Shown one piece after another: positions 34,105 to 46,100 of a stretch of 64,000 bases of DNA (the first letter of the stretch is position 1; every line of letters begins with the position of its first letter). Below the pieces are notes generated by a model. The model worked only from the letters and a program-made list of their open reading frames with translations. It had not been told where the DNA came from and made no database searches. The position numbers and the translations under genes were made by a program. Origin of the DNA: Lunularia cruciata (Eukaryota; Streptophyta; Marchantiopsida; Lunulariales; Lunulariaceae); the NCBI GenBank assembly GCA_948567375.1, contig OX419759.1:38158593-38222592 (forward strand), written 5' to 3'.

Positions 34105-34698
34105 TCATGTCCCGTCCGTGGTTGAAATGCAGTTTTTTTTTACGTCAGGCAACTGATGTAAGGATATCTGATCATGAGTGTATCCGCAAGTTTCTGCATC
34201 AAACACTTCATACGATGCTAGTTCAACAACAATCCGGACGGTGTCCGCATTAACTTGTGCAGATAGCATATAATCCAACTCATCTGTACAACAACTATAA
34301 CTTGTCTGATGAACTACATGTCATATATATCATCCAAGTAGATAAGCATGTATGTTAGAAATCATAAACTGCGTTGAGGATAAGTTCGACCCACCTTCGC
34401 CGGTATCAAGTATAGGGTTGCGCAGTTTGACGGACCTCGGCCATCCCTTCAGACTGCAAGAAATAGTTTGTGATCTTAAAAGTTTGTAGGCTTGCAAGAA
34501 GTGTGACTACTTTTTCTGCTGAGCGAATGCGGAACTTCTTTGCTCGGTGACTTTCCAGTTTATGAAGAAGGAACCCAAGAGCTATAAATGAGAAGCAACT
34601 TCCCGCAACCACAACTCCAGTAGATTTGGGGGTGAATAACGATACGGGCAATAATTCCTTTTGGAAAACCAGAAAACAGAAGTCATGGGTTCATCCAT
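34105..34698 (-). CDS. Putative small protein, three exons, 96 aa, unknown function
   Basis: Minus-strand model: exons 34646-34698, 34395-34453 and 34105-34283. Phases match at both junctions (donors CC/gtatcg and GAAG/gtgggt; acceptors tttcttgcag and gttgtacag). Readable parts: LKGWPRSVKLRNPILDTGED and then ELDYMLSAQVNADTVRIVVEL...YEVFDAETCGYTHDQISLHQLPD. The last two exons look coding from composition and smooth joining. The first exon (MDEPMTSVFWFSKR) is weaker, and the real start could lie elsewhere. An alternative frame over 34406-34640 encodes a hydrophobic stretch (STGVVVAGSCFSFIALGFLL) but needs a different structure. I do not recognise the family; it could also be a gene remnant. Confidence 0.42.
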
Positions 34699-35303
34699 GA
34701 AATATCAAGTGGGAGTTAAGTCCGCCGACGTCCATGAGACAAAATGTTGATTTGAAAGTGACTATGCATGAAAAAATCTCCATACAACGGTTCCAAGACT
34801 TCATATTACATCAACCCACTCATTCCTTGGCCATGTACTGCATACAAACAAGAGTACCAGCAACTACTTAAACAATATGCACTAGAGGCAAAACGCACAT
34901 CCTATCCTGAAAGAAAGATTCAGGTCAGAATCAAAAAGCAATATAACATCCGGCAATCCTGCCTAAATCTCACTAAGAACGTCCAGAGAGTCGCTGGAGT
35001 AGATTCGTTGGTGTGCCAAGCAGACAAGAGCATCAATCTCTGAGTCTCGGCCAAGCTTCGAAGGACAATCGAGGCATTGGCTGCACAGCTGTGTGTTCCG
35101 ATATGATCTTACATAATGGCAATCTGCACAACATAGTTCAAAGTCAACACAAACCGAGTTGTGTAGAAAGACCAATGAAACGAACGTGTAAATACCGGTA
35201 ACGAAACTGTACTATTTGCTCAACTCCATTCAAACTCTTTCTCTCTCGTAAGGAACAAAGTCAGTGAGTGCTGAGGCTGTGTTTTGTACCCAGAGCGATG
35301 TCC

Positions 35304-36280
35304 CTAAGCGTAGTTGAGCCGGAAAATGTCGTTGAAGACGTAAAAGCTGCCAGCTGCAGTGGGAATCAAATGGAACATCTGCATCACATCGCAAGATACA
35401 GTTATTAGCTATCCAAATGAACTATCGCTTTTGCTACCCTGCACATCTCGCGCTTCAGAATGCCAACCATCTCCCCATTCTCCAAGTAATGCAACACACT
35501 TGCAGTGACCGAACTCTTTTCTGCCCAAGTACCGGGGAGGATCACATCGTAAGCGCATTTTGGGGTAGGTCAACTCAAGAAGCGGGAATACGTCAGGGTT
35601 GACAGCAGCAACTGAAAAGCACAGATTTGTGACTCTCCAAGCAACATCAAAGGTAAAGTATCGGCCCTTATGTGAAATCTGAGGAACGAGCAATAAACCA
35701 GGGCTGAAAACAGAATAGCTCAAACTCAACTCATTATGATTAAAACCCGACAGAAATAAGGAAGACAAGCAGTCACACAAGCACCTCGTAGAATTCTCGA
35801 GCTGCTCAAAATCCAAGAGGAAATGGATCGATTGGAGACGAGGACCTTCGCCAAGGTTGTCGACCAGCGAAAACAGATCTCGAGAAAACAGCAAGACAAG
35901 AACGGAAACGGACGGAAATCAAACCCCACGGGCGTCATCGAGCTGGGGAAATCAGGGATAGGAGGTCAGTATCAGCACAGTACCTGACTAAATTTCAGGA
36001 GGTGCTCCTCGCCAGGTAATTGAAGGTTCCCGCTGACAAACACGAGCATACCACCAGAGGTGCCGGACGGCTGGCAATCTACGGTAGAGATGTTGTGCTT
36101 GCACTGCTGGAACGGCAGGCTGTTGAGCTTGGCGGTGATGTTCTGCGCGCCCTGAATCTTCTCGCCTTCGAAGGTGAGCATGGAAGCATCCTGGTACAAC
36201 CCCAGGAGATTCACCCTGGCTGTGTCGAAGGTCGTGTAGTAGTGCTCCACGAAAGCTTTGGCGACGGCGTCTGGATCCAT
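35304..36280 (-). CDS. NTF2: Nuclear transport factor 2 (NTF2)
   Basis: Minus strand, two exons: 35984-36280 and 35304-35378, phase 0 (donor CAG/gtactg; acceptor gatgcag), 123 aa against about 122 in Arabidopsis. It starts MDPDAVAKAFVEHYYTTFD, contains YQDASMLTFEGEKIQG, KLNSLPFQQCKHNISTVDCQPS and GGMLVFVSGNL, and ends FYVFNDIFRLNYA. NTF2 is a dimeric cone-shaped protein that carries Ran-GDP into the nucleus by binding FxFG nucleoporins. Start chosen at the family MDPDAV. The 605-bp intron contains a 161-codon open frame with no domain, taken as chance. Confidence 0.97.
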
Positions 36281-37443
36281 AGATAGATCTCCTTCCCTCA
36301 CAACTTTTTCGAAATCGCTCGAACCTGTTCGGATCTATCGATCTCTTCCGCAAAAAGAGCTCTGAATCTTCTCTTCGTCAAGGAGAGCTCTTCTGTTGTG
36401 CAGCAGCGAAGCAAACTCCCCCGGGGCCTTTTCTCTCTTTCTATGGGAGCTCGCTCCATCGACGGAGACAAGGGACCCATTATTAGGCGTGTACATAGGG
36501 TATTTCGGATATTCCGTGCCGTAATTTTCAATCCTTTCTCCCCGGTTGAAGGGCAGCCGGGGTTCTAGCTATTCATTACTGGAGGGGAACTCCCCTATAT
36601 TCGGTGTGTTTGTTGGGCTTTCGTATATTAAGCAGCATCATCTGGTCGAGTTCCCTAATATTCAGCACGCTAACATGCAATTTTTTATATTGATGTACTT
36701 ATCAAATGTTAACGGCATAAAATTTAATATACTGTAGACTAGATGCATTTATATATGCTGTTAGAGTGTTAGAGTCAGATCAATATGTATTACATAAATG
36801 AAGACCTCACATTCTAGGGGTATGATTGAACCTTGAGATAATCTCATTGACTGTCTTTTTTTATTTTACTGCTTAATAAATTTGATTCCCACTAAAGAAA
36901 AGGTAAATATTTAAATATTTTCAACTATGTTAGACGTTATCTGCAATATATATTTTCTTCTCGAACAAAATATTCCTCGGAAGTTTTAGTTTGCCAAATA
37001 AAAGAAAATAAAAATAATACTAGTACAAAAATAAGAGAATGTATGATCTTATATATACCATCTTTGATTTACATCAAATATTTTAGTGAGCTAAATGTGA
37101 ACATCACCATATATGTAAACATCATATATACATCACCATAGATATATAAAAAATTATATTATATTATATTATTATTTATTTATTTACACACACATCTTAG
37201 CCATTCACTCTTGTGGCAAAAATGTTACCTGACAGATTTGACAATTATAAAAACTCATTATCATATACTTATCTACCTTATACGGTCTCTAACAATGTAA
37301 ATGTAGTTTCCTTGGATAAAGATGATGCATGGTATTGTATAAGAGCACAAGATCACTAGAGGTCCCCTACACATATTTGATATTCTTGTCGTGATGTTCT
37401 TGTGTTGTCTTATAAGAAGCATCACTTTTCTCCTACCTAAACA
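36281..37443. other. NTF2 promoter side and AT-rich spacer
   Basis: The first ~250 bp is GC-richer with pyrimidine tracts (5' UTR/promoter of NTF2). Beyond 36700 it is AT-rich with ATATAT runs and no gene. Confidence 0.55.
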
Positions 37444-37734
37444 TCAGCTATTGTAGTCTGATTTCTTGGCTCTCTTCCTCAAATATGCGGTCTTTATAGA
37501 TGATTCTATAATTTGGGACTTCAAATTGACTAGCAAGATTGGATGGAGGCCATACATAAGGAAGTAAGAGGTTTGCTGGGTGGTGATCTTCTTTGATATA
37601 CAAGATGCACACAAAGCTACTAGTAATTTTGTATCCCAATTATAACCGTAGTTGACTATGACCTTGTTGAGGATTTTGCATAGTAAACCATTAGCTTTGT
37701 TCGTGAGACTGTTAGCTTTTGGGTTATAGGGCAT
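37444..37734 (-). pseudogene. Gypsy integrase fragment, non-chromovirus lineage
   Basis: A 96-codon minus frame reads MPYNPKANSLTNKANGLLCKILNKV, then WDTKLLVALCASC and FLMYGLHPIL. This follows the end of a Ty3/gypsy integrase core (Y-x-PQANGQ...N-x-L-x-x-I-L, W-D-x-K-L-x-x-A-L-W-A, L-x-YG-x-x-P). It resembles Tat/Athila-type rather than the chromovirus of this window. Confidence 0.7.
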
Positions 37735-38129
37735 GGTCTTATGATGCTTAATCTAGAAGTACTTTGTGAGAGATTTTGGTAGATTATTCAAAGAAGTGTA
37801 CTGCTCAATCACTTACAAGCTCCAATGGACACCTATATCTGGAGATGATATTATGAAAGAAGAATTCTACATAAGTGTAATTGTTATCTTGTTAGGTGGC
37901 CTCAACTTACCATCTTTGTTGCATAATCCATATAGACTAATATATATCTTCATCTCGTGGTCTTTGTGGCAGGTTGGATGGGGCCAACAGAATTGATTCC
38001 CCATTTTTCAAATGGTGCTAATGGTAGGATGGGTCGTAAGGGCCATTGTTATAGTGGTGTGGATCTTCATATTCATTAAGATGCATCACATCTCTTGATG
38101 TATTTGTAGTGTAATTAGTGTCATCCTCA

Positions 38130-38508
38130 ATCAGAAGGACAACAAGAAGGACTTCTTTGTATTCTATGCTAGTAGACAACTATCTCAAGCTAAGCAAAAA
38201 TACATGACAACAAAGAGAGCAACACTAGGAATGGTGTAGGCTTATAAGAAAATTTCATCATTTATTCACTAGGCTACAAGTTTGTCTTCCATGTAGACCA
38301 CTACACCCTTCAACATTTGGTCAAGAAGTCTGACTTTTTTGGTCAAATAGCTAGGCATATACCACTTCTACAAGAGCTCACTTATATTGTCCAAGTACAA
38401 AAGGAGTTCCATCATAAAAACATTGATTTTCTATTGCACCTCAAGATCAAAGACAAGCCAAAAATCCTCAATGATAATTTCTTGATGAAGAAATATTTTA
38501 AATCTTGA
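38130..38508 (+). pseudogene. Gypsy RNase H fragment, decayed
   Basis: Plus frames read FFVFYASRQLSQAKQKYMTTKRATLGMV, then after a shift a segment like YKFVFHVDHYTLQHLVKKSD, and IDFLLHLKIKDKPK. This matches RNase H of a Ty3/gypsy element (YASR-x-L-x-x-A-E-x-x-Y-x-x-T-E-x-E). It is on the opposite strand from the integrase piece at 37444-37734, so the locus is rearranged or holds two insertions. Confidence 0.65.
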
Positions 38509-39699
38509 GCAAGTACCCAACAAGGTATGCATAGGAGTATAGATACCTTTTTACCTTACAATATCTTGTAGGGTTGGACAATGAACAAGCAGTATTTTAC
38601 CATAAACTGTGGCCCTACTAGTTGAAAGCCAAAGTTACATTTTAATTAGTTGGAGATAAAGTACTTTGGCAATGAAAAAACATATGAGGTATGAGCAATG
38701 CCAAAAAAGCATGTGACAACCTAGTGTCAACATACTAATAGTATAAATGGTAAGAATAGATCATTCCCTTGAGAATATATGATAGAAATGACTGAAAACA
38801 AGATAAAGGTGTCATTCTGATGATTTATTATTTTGTGTTTAACCTCTGGGCAAAGTCACTTCCCAAAAGAGCGTAATATCTCTGCTCTTGGAACACTTTG
38901 AAAAGATGACTAACCAAATTTTATGCTCACTACATACTAAATCCAATGACTCATGAAAGTAAAGGTTCATTCATAATGAATGTCACTTTGCATCAGAATT
39001 TCTATACCTTCCTTGTTGCCCGGCCAAATTCTTGACAATTATCATCTAAGCAATAGTAAGTACTTTGATTTGCATTGAAATCATGGAGTTTGTGTCATAC
39101 AAGATTGATAATTTGAGGTGTCTTACAAATAGTGTTCTAAAATGCACAAACTAAGGGGGAGTAGATCTCCTTAAGGTCCAATCACCCTAACAACTACAAT
39201 TGTGACATAGTGTTTCACCCTTCCCAAAAGACACAACATTAGTGGAGTTTGGAATGATTATGATGCTCAATCACAAAAGGCGATGTTACTTTATGATACT
39301 CCAAGCATTTGGCAACTTATCTTTGTATCATTCTTGACTTTTAGAGATCATCTAGAGTTGCACACTCCAATTCCCCACAAATTATTCCTCTTACTTAAGT
39401 GCTTTTAGCATACGACAAGATTCCTACTCCCATTAAACTAAGCATGCAATCACTCTTACAAATTATAGATTCATACTCATACACGTACACCAACCCAAGA
39501 GTCTTGATGTTATAAACTTTGTTTATTGCATGTATCAAATAGACATGATGATCATTGAGCTTAAGCTTTGTACACGCTTCCTACTCAACCACAAAGAAAT
39601 CTAATGGTTACAATGAGTTGGAAATATTGTGATACATCTAAAGCACTCAATGCTAATCACATCTTCTCTAAAACCCTAAAACTAATCCTTAAGTAAGAG
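38509..39699. other. Repeat-derived spacer with possible polypurine tract
   Basis: It contains ACTAAGGGGGAGTAGATC near 39147-39164, a copia/gypsy-like polypurine tract, but I could not identify the LTR that should follow. No intact gene. Confidence 0.4.
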
Positions 39700-40829
39700 T
39701 GGGCCACGGCTATAGTCAACTCAACATATTGTCATCTACTTTTAGCTTTTTGATTACTAGACTAACATAAGACCTTCATATTGTATCCTAACTATTGTGT
39801 ATAAATTATGTATAAGAATGGTCTATGATTATGAAATCTACACTATCCTACTTACAAGATGGTACTTAGTCATTTTTATGATGTTTGCTACCGCTCATCT
39901 TGTATGTGTTGCTTGTGGTGTTACTCATTATTTGTACAAATTGGTTGCACTTGTGACAAGCTACTTGCCCCTCTACATATCTAGATTAGCTCTATGAGCT
40001 CCTTCTTGCACACTTCAACTCCTTGTACAAAGCTAGTTTGGATCTCTACAAACTTGGAGTTGGAGTTGTCAATATGCCCTTGCATATTGACAAAAATCAC
40101 CTTGAGCTAGTCATTTTTTATATACTTTCCTCTTTATTGTATCAATCTAGGTCCAAAGATCTTTCATCTTTGTATGTTGGGTCCGTTTTCATTGGCAATA
40201 TGTTCCAACTAGTTTACTAATTGAGTCACCATCTGCCTAATTGTTGCAAGTAGCCACATTCATTCATTCAAGGCTTGGTTCACCAAGGAGCTTTGTTTTT
40301 TTGCTTCTCCTCCTTCTCTTGTTGATATTTCAAACTTGTAGTCCAAGATATGGAGGTTATTTACCATCTTCAAGTTCTCATATCTTGTTTCCATTGTTGT
40401 TTTTTGGTGCAAGTGTCTTCAAGTTTGGCTTGAAGTTTTTGCAATTCATCATCTTTTACACATAGCTCATCTTCATACATCTCTTGTTGGTTGTCTATTT
40501 TAGACTTTGGCTTGAAAATTAGTGCCTTGTATTGCTCTTGTCATTGGAGCTCATTTTTCTAGAACTTCTATAACTCCTTATCTTTCTCCTCACTTTGAGC
40601 ATTGGCTTTGTTTACTTTGTTGTGAAGAAGTGCTTTCTCCTTGGCATAGATTGTGCCATCTTATGCAAGTGTTGGACTAACATCACTTAACCATTGATTG
40701 TGGAATTGAGCTCTTTGTACAATAGCATGAACTCCTTCAAGGCTTCCATTGCAGGTGTAATGATGTTCACCGTATAGACTACCATCATCTATGAGAGAAA
40801 TTTACCTTTGTCATGTGATTTAGGAAGGC

Positions 40830-41441
40830 CTTGGTGTAATACCAATAGCTAGACATATTATCTAGAGGTGAAAATTGGCTTAGTAACATCTATGAGGATG
40901 TTATATATGACGGACTAAGTAGATTAGATAGAGGTATCACCAAAAGAGTACTTCTACTAATAGTGCAAGAGTCAAGAATATCTTGAAAACTTCAAAGCCA
41001 ATTTTGGAGACCTAAACGGATGAATCAAACCTCAAAAATGTGTACAAACTCCTCCCTCCTAATGGAGGAAAGTGTAGATTTCTTTCCCCATTGGTTTGTC
41101 TCATTGAGAGCTTTTCAACTGTATCTCACCCATGTGATTTTGATATTCCTATTGGAATATTCCCTAAATATTCCCTTTGGTCAAACAAGTTTGACCAACT
41201 AGACTGGACAAGGACTAACATGTCACCCATCCAGGCAACTAATCTAAGGGAAAAGCTTGCTGACATGTCACCAATCCATGTATCTGATCCAAGGGTGGAG
41301 CTTCCTTTGAAAGGATCCTCTTTGCTATATAATAAAGAGAAGGTTCTCCTTTGGGGCATTGGAGTATTGAGTGTGAAGCTTGTGTTTTCTCTCTTGTATT
41401 TCTCTTGGAGAGTTCTCATGTCCTTAGATTATTACACTTGG
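40830..41441 (+). mobile_element. Solo LTR of second family with CTTGG target duplication
   Basis: A 602-bp LTR (40835-41436) from TGTAATACCAATAG to GATTATTACA, plus orientation, with a TATATAATA box near 41324. CTTGG occurs directly before (40830-40834) and directly after (41437-41441), which proves a single integration followed by LTR-LTR recombination. It lies inverted relative to the LTR at 42597-43173. Confidence 0.88.
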
Positions 41442-42596
41442 TTGTGCTTGTATTTGTAGATTCACTGCAATTTGCCCAAGTCAATGTTGGTTGACTTGGT
41501 TTGTACTTTATGTTGGTTGGAACCTTATCATTGGACTCTTCTACTATCTGATCCGCCTACTTTCATTCACTTGGATACTCTTCCACCCTTATGGTGACCA
41601 AGTCGTCTCTTGGAAGTGACTCTATACTTGGGCAATATTTGGGGTTTGTTGCTTTGTGCCATGTTTGCTTTGTCTTGTTGTTGTTTGTTGTGCCAGAAAA
41701 CCCTTCCTCCTTGTTTTGCATCCTTAAAAAAATTCAATGAAGGGTAAGGTGTTGCTAGAGTTTACCTCAACTTGACTATAATGGTTCTCTTGTCTTCCTC
41801 CTTTGGCTCTTTCCCTTTAAACAAGAATATTTCTATGGTCGTATCAATTGCAAGGGGTAACAAATGAGCTTTGTTGTTATTTCCTCCCACATTCACCTCA
41901 TCATTTTTGGGTGATGAGATCCATACAAAGGAGTCATAACTTCCAACTTCTACATTTTCTAATGAGATTGCAATCCTACTCATTTTTGAGGCGGGTTGTT
42001 TGACCTTTTCCTTTTCTATAGGTTCTCCTTTGTTTCTTGGGGTGTCTCTACTTCCATTATTGTTGGATGATATGTTTATTATCCAAACTACTTGTTTGTG
42101 CTTCTTGGAAGCCTGAATCTTGGGCTTGGTCTTGGTCTCTTTCTTGCATAAGGTTATTTAATTATATGTTTTGGTGACGAGTATAAAATTCTTTGTCCAA
42201 GCAAAATCCTTTTCTACCTTGTGGTACTTTGTAATTTCTTTAGCAAGTTAAGGTGCCCACTAAAATACATTGGATGGTAGAAATCGCTAGGGTATATCTC
42301 TTTCTCCTCCTTGTTTAGGAGATTCATCCCTATGTAGAAATGCATGATGAAGGGGTTACAACCATGGGGATGCCTTTGACTATGTCATCTAGTTTCTTGA
42401 TGACCCATTCTTGGAACATTCTTGCCTAGCTCACAAGTCATTGTTTGTGCAAGAGCTAAAAGAAGATTGCATGATTCAAGTTTGCATAGGCCATTCTCTT
42501 TGATCTAAAAAACTCATAATGGTTTTGGTAACAACTCGTCAAATAGTCCTTAAAATCCTCTTTTTTGTTCCTATTCTTGACTTCCCACCCACAAAT

Positions 42597-43173
42597 TATA
42601 ATGTTCCAAGGACAAGAGAACCCCCAAGAGAAACCAAGAAGAAGAAACGTAAAGCTTCATACTCAAAACTCCAATGCCCCAAAGGAGCACCTTGTCTCTA
42701 TTATGGAGGAAAGGAAAGGAAGCTCCACCCTTGGATCAGATACATGGATTGGTGACATGTCAACAATCTCTACAGTTAGATTAATTGTATGCATGGGTGA
42801 CACGTCTATTCTGGTCATATCTGGTTGGTCAAATGAGCTTTGACCAAAGGTAATCTTCTTTAGGTAATCTCAAAATTGCATGAATGAGGTACCATTGGAC
42901 AGCTCTCAATGAGACAAATAAGGAGGAGGGGAAGGCCAGCCTTGGCCCCATTGGAGCAGGATGTGTACTTTTTTTAGGCCTAATTTATTTGTTTAGGCCT
43001 TAAAAATTTGCTATGAAAATTTCAAACAATTTTTGACTCTTGTGCTATTAGTAGAAGTATTTTTTTGGTGATACCTCTCTCTGATCTACTTAGTCCATCA
43101 TATATGACATCCTTCCAAATGTTACCAAGTCAATTTTCACCTCTAGATAATATATTTAGCTATTGGTATTACA
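42597..43173 (-). repeat. Second-family LTR, minus orientation
   Basis: The reverse complement begins TGTAATACCAATAGCTA and aligns along its length with 40835-41436 (shared TTATCTAGAGGTGAAAATTG, TTGTCTCATTGAGAGCT, CCAATCCATGTATCTGATCC), with indels. It is the 5' LTR of the decayed minus-strand element. Confidence 0.82.
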
Positions 43174-46100
43174 CAAATGAGTTGTCAATCTTCTCCTTCA
43201 AATCTTTGCTCAAATGACCATGAGGAGGTTCCATGTAGATCTGGCCAAACAATGAGAACTCTTCTCCTAGTACTCGTTGCCAGTGGTCCTTTGTCTATAT
43301 TGTCTAACTTGCACTCAACCTCCTACAATGCATGTCAAGGTTATTACAAATTTCCTCTAGTAGGGAGACATCTAACAAACTCCAAGCACAAAGCAAGAAT
43401 TCAAGCTTCTATCTCTTGAAGTAATTTGACCAGTAGTACAAACCACACTTGGAAATCTCTAAAGGTTTGGTTACTAGCTCTACCAATAGCCTTTGATTTC
43501 CATCCTTAGTTACTCGTCTTATGAATTTACCACGTCAAAAAGACCTTCACAATGAAACATTTCCAATTCTGAGTGTTAATCGCAATGCTGATCTTTGTAA
43601 GAATGATAGGCCATCAAGAAAACACTATTAAGATACAAACATTGGACTCCCGGCCCATTGAATTGGAATGTAGTCATCATATGAGGGAATTCTTCCCTTT
43701 GTGAGATATTTGTCTAACTATTCATGAACTTTATTTTGCTTCATTTATTACCTTCTACCATGCTACGCACTAGAATTACTAAATTAAAAAAAATTACAAT
43801 TTTTCTCCAAGGAAATCAAGGTGTGTCACTACACCAAATAAGTAGTACACACCATGTAGAATAAAGATAATCATATATCAATCAATGAATTATCTTATAT
43901 TTTTTAAATGTCTCTTGTTCTATATATATATGTCCAAATATGTATTTGAGACTTTATCATGCATAAATTCTGAGAATCAGATTCATAAGTTGATTATCCT
44001 GTCTTGAAAATCAAGTTTAAATAACAAAATAATTTTATTTTTACTAAATATCAAAATAATAAGTCTATGGAGCATTATTGTAAAATCCATGAGTTAAAGA
44101 TGATATTCAATTTCACCCCATTACATCGAATAGTTCAAGTCAAACTTAAAATAATGACCTTTATAAATCATTCTTGTTCCACTTATGTCATACTAAAACC
44201 TGAAAAGGAGATTGTACATCGATTCTCTTTCTACTCAATACATGTTAATATCTTTAAAAGATGACTGTTGACCAAATCATGTGATCTTTATGGTAATACT
44301 TCCCTCTCTCTGCCCATGGGTTGCCACCTTTATATTACCATTTCACGTGTTACAAGCGACACAATCTTAAAATCTTGGAGAAGGTGGTGTATAGAAAAGT
44401 TTTTGCAATGTGTTAGATAATAGATCATACATAAATAATTACAGTTATAATAAATGATTATCATAAATTTATTTCTACCTGTGCATGGGATATATGGGAT
44501 TTTCCCTTGTACCATCTCTCTATAGCAAAAGTATATCAAGTTCGATCCTCATGGAATAGATTTATTTTTGTTTCAAAGCCCATATTGCATCCAACAAATC
44601 TATCCATAATAATTGATTCAAATTGAGAAAACGCTCATAATGAAAAAGTAGTTGGGATTAAAGATATAAGATATGAGGAAGGTAAGTCATATACATAGGT
44701 ACAGAAAAAAAATCCTTTATTGATTATCAATTATAATTATAATAAAATGCATAAATACTCTCTAAAATAACCAAAGTTTAAAGAATATAAAATATCACTA
44801 AAATAAATCATACGTGCAGATACAAATTGTTTTCTTTTTATAAATTCTTAATTATTATAAATGTACGAATATATTCTCTATAAACTATCACATCTTAAAA
44901 AACTTGTATGTATCACCTTCCGCTTTGTACCCATAGGAGTCCTTGGGGCTATAGATCATGAGATGGCAGCATAAACCATGTGAAAAGACTGGACTAACTA
45001 TAGAAATGATTAATTTTCAAACTTAAGATAATAACATTTGTAAATCATTCTTGTTCCACTCAAGACATAATCTAAGGATTATAGTACTATATGTATATAC
45101 TACACATTATGGAACATATTTATTCTGCTCTCTCAAATTTGTGATGCTAAAGAGATTTGTGAACAGGTAGGATAGTTTCCTTCCCTAGCTTAACTGCCTT
45201 TTCATGCCGTCTTGAAAAAACGCAAAGAATAACGTATGGCTATTTGAGTATTCCAACCCCCTCAAGCACAAGGACAACATTTTTTTGATAATCGGAACGA
45301 AACAAAAATAGGGAGTGTTGCATTGGTTAGATATATTCTATTAGAAGAATTTCCAAAATCTTTAAAAGATAATTTCTAAGGTAAACGGTGACGAGAATTG
45401 ACATTGACTGCTATAAATACATGGCTTCTCAGACTTTCCAAAACTACCTCAGAGATGAAAAGTTGATCACCGCCGTTTAAATATGTAGTGGTCATGTTAA
45501 ACTCGGACACGGACACCATGGCCTTCTTGATACAAATATCCATATACCTAATTTATATGTTATGGTTTGATATCTGATTTATTGAATCTCATAATCTTCA
45601 ATAAATAGCAGTATTGCAACGAGAAACTATGACTACGAACTTAAATGATGTCCCACAAAGACACTTTTTAGTAAACAGCGACACTTTTAGTAAACTCATA
45701 TGGATATCTTTAAATGGAGTTGAGCACTGAAATGTCATGAACGAGTACTTGGATTCATATCTTTCTAACTTATGTTGATCATATGCATATAAACAATTCA
45801 AGATACGATACTAATTTTGTATTGCGAAAAGGAAAAAAAAAGAACTTAACTAGTGAACTACGGTTATAATAGGATAAGAAAGATCAACATAAGTAGCATC
45901 GAATCATGTTCAAAAGCGCAACCTTGACTTCCTATATTATATGCACCAAATATGACAAGATTTATCTCCTGACGATATTTTAGATCCAGTCTCCTAAAGA
46001 TTATGAACATAAATTCTACATGTACTAAAATCCTCACTGTAGATAAAGATGAGAATTATAAAGGAATCCATTGAGCGTCATGTAGAAAGGGTGCTACCTC

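Larger units (their letters stand above)
39700..43173 (-). mobile_element. Decayed LTR element of second family (minus), with coiled-coil ORF remains
   Basis: The right end is a 577-bp LTR (42597-43173, minus). Internal sequence runs left. Minus frames near 41762-42130 read KMSRIAISLENVEVGSYDSFVWISSP, and 40240-40830 reads as a charged coiled-coil (AMEALKEFMLLYKELN, then QSEEKDKELQKF, VKDDELQKLQAKLED). No RT, integrase or protease was seen. A solo LTR of the same family interrupts it at 40835-41436. The left limit is arbitrary. Confidence 0.55.

Noticed and set aside
35409-35894. 161-codon minus-strand open frame
   Set aside because: It lies inside the single NTF2 intron, which is confirmed by perfect family sequence on both sides; no domain is visible and it has no independent start signals.
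40835-43173. Foldback transposon with ~600-bp inverted termini
   Set aside because: The two arms have LTR features (TG...CA, TATA box). The left arm has its own CTTGG duplication on both sides, so it is a solo LTR inserted opposite to an older LTR, and the outer flanks do not match each other.
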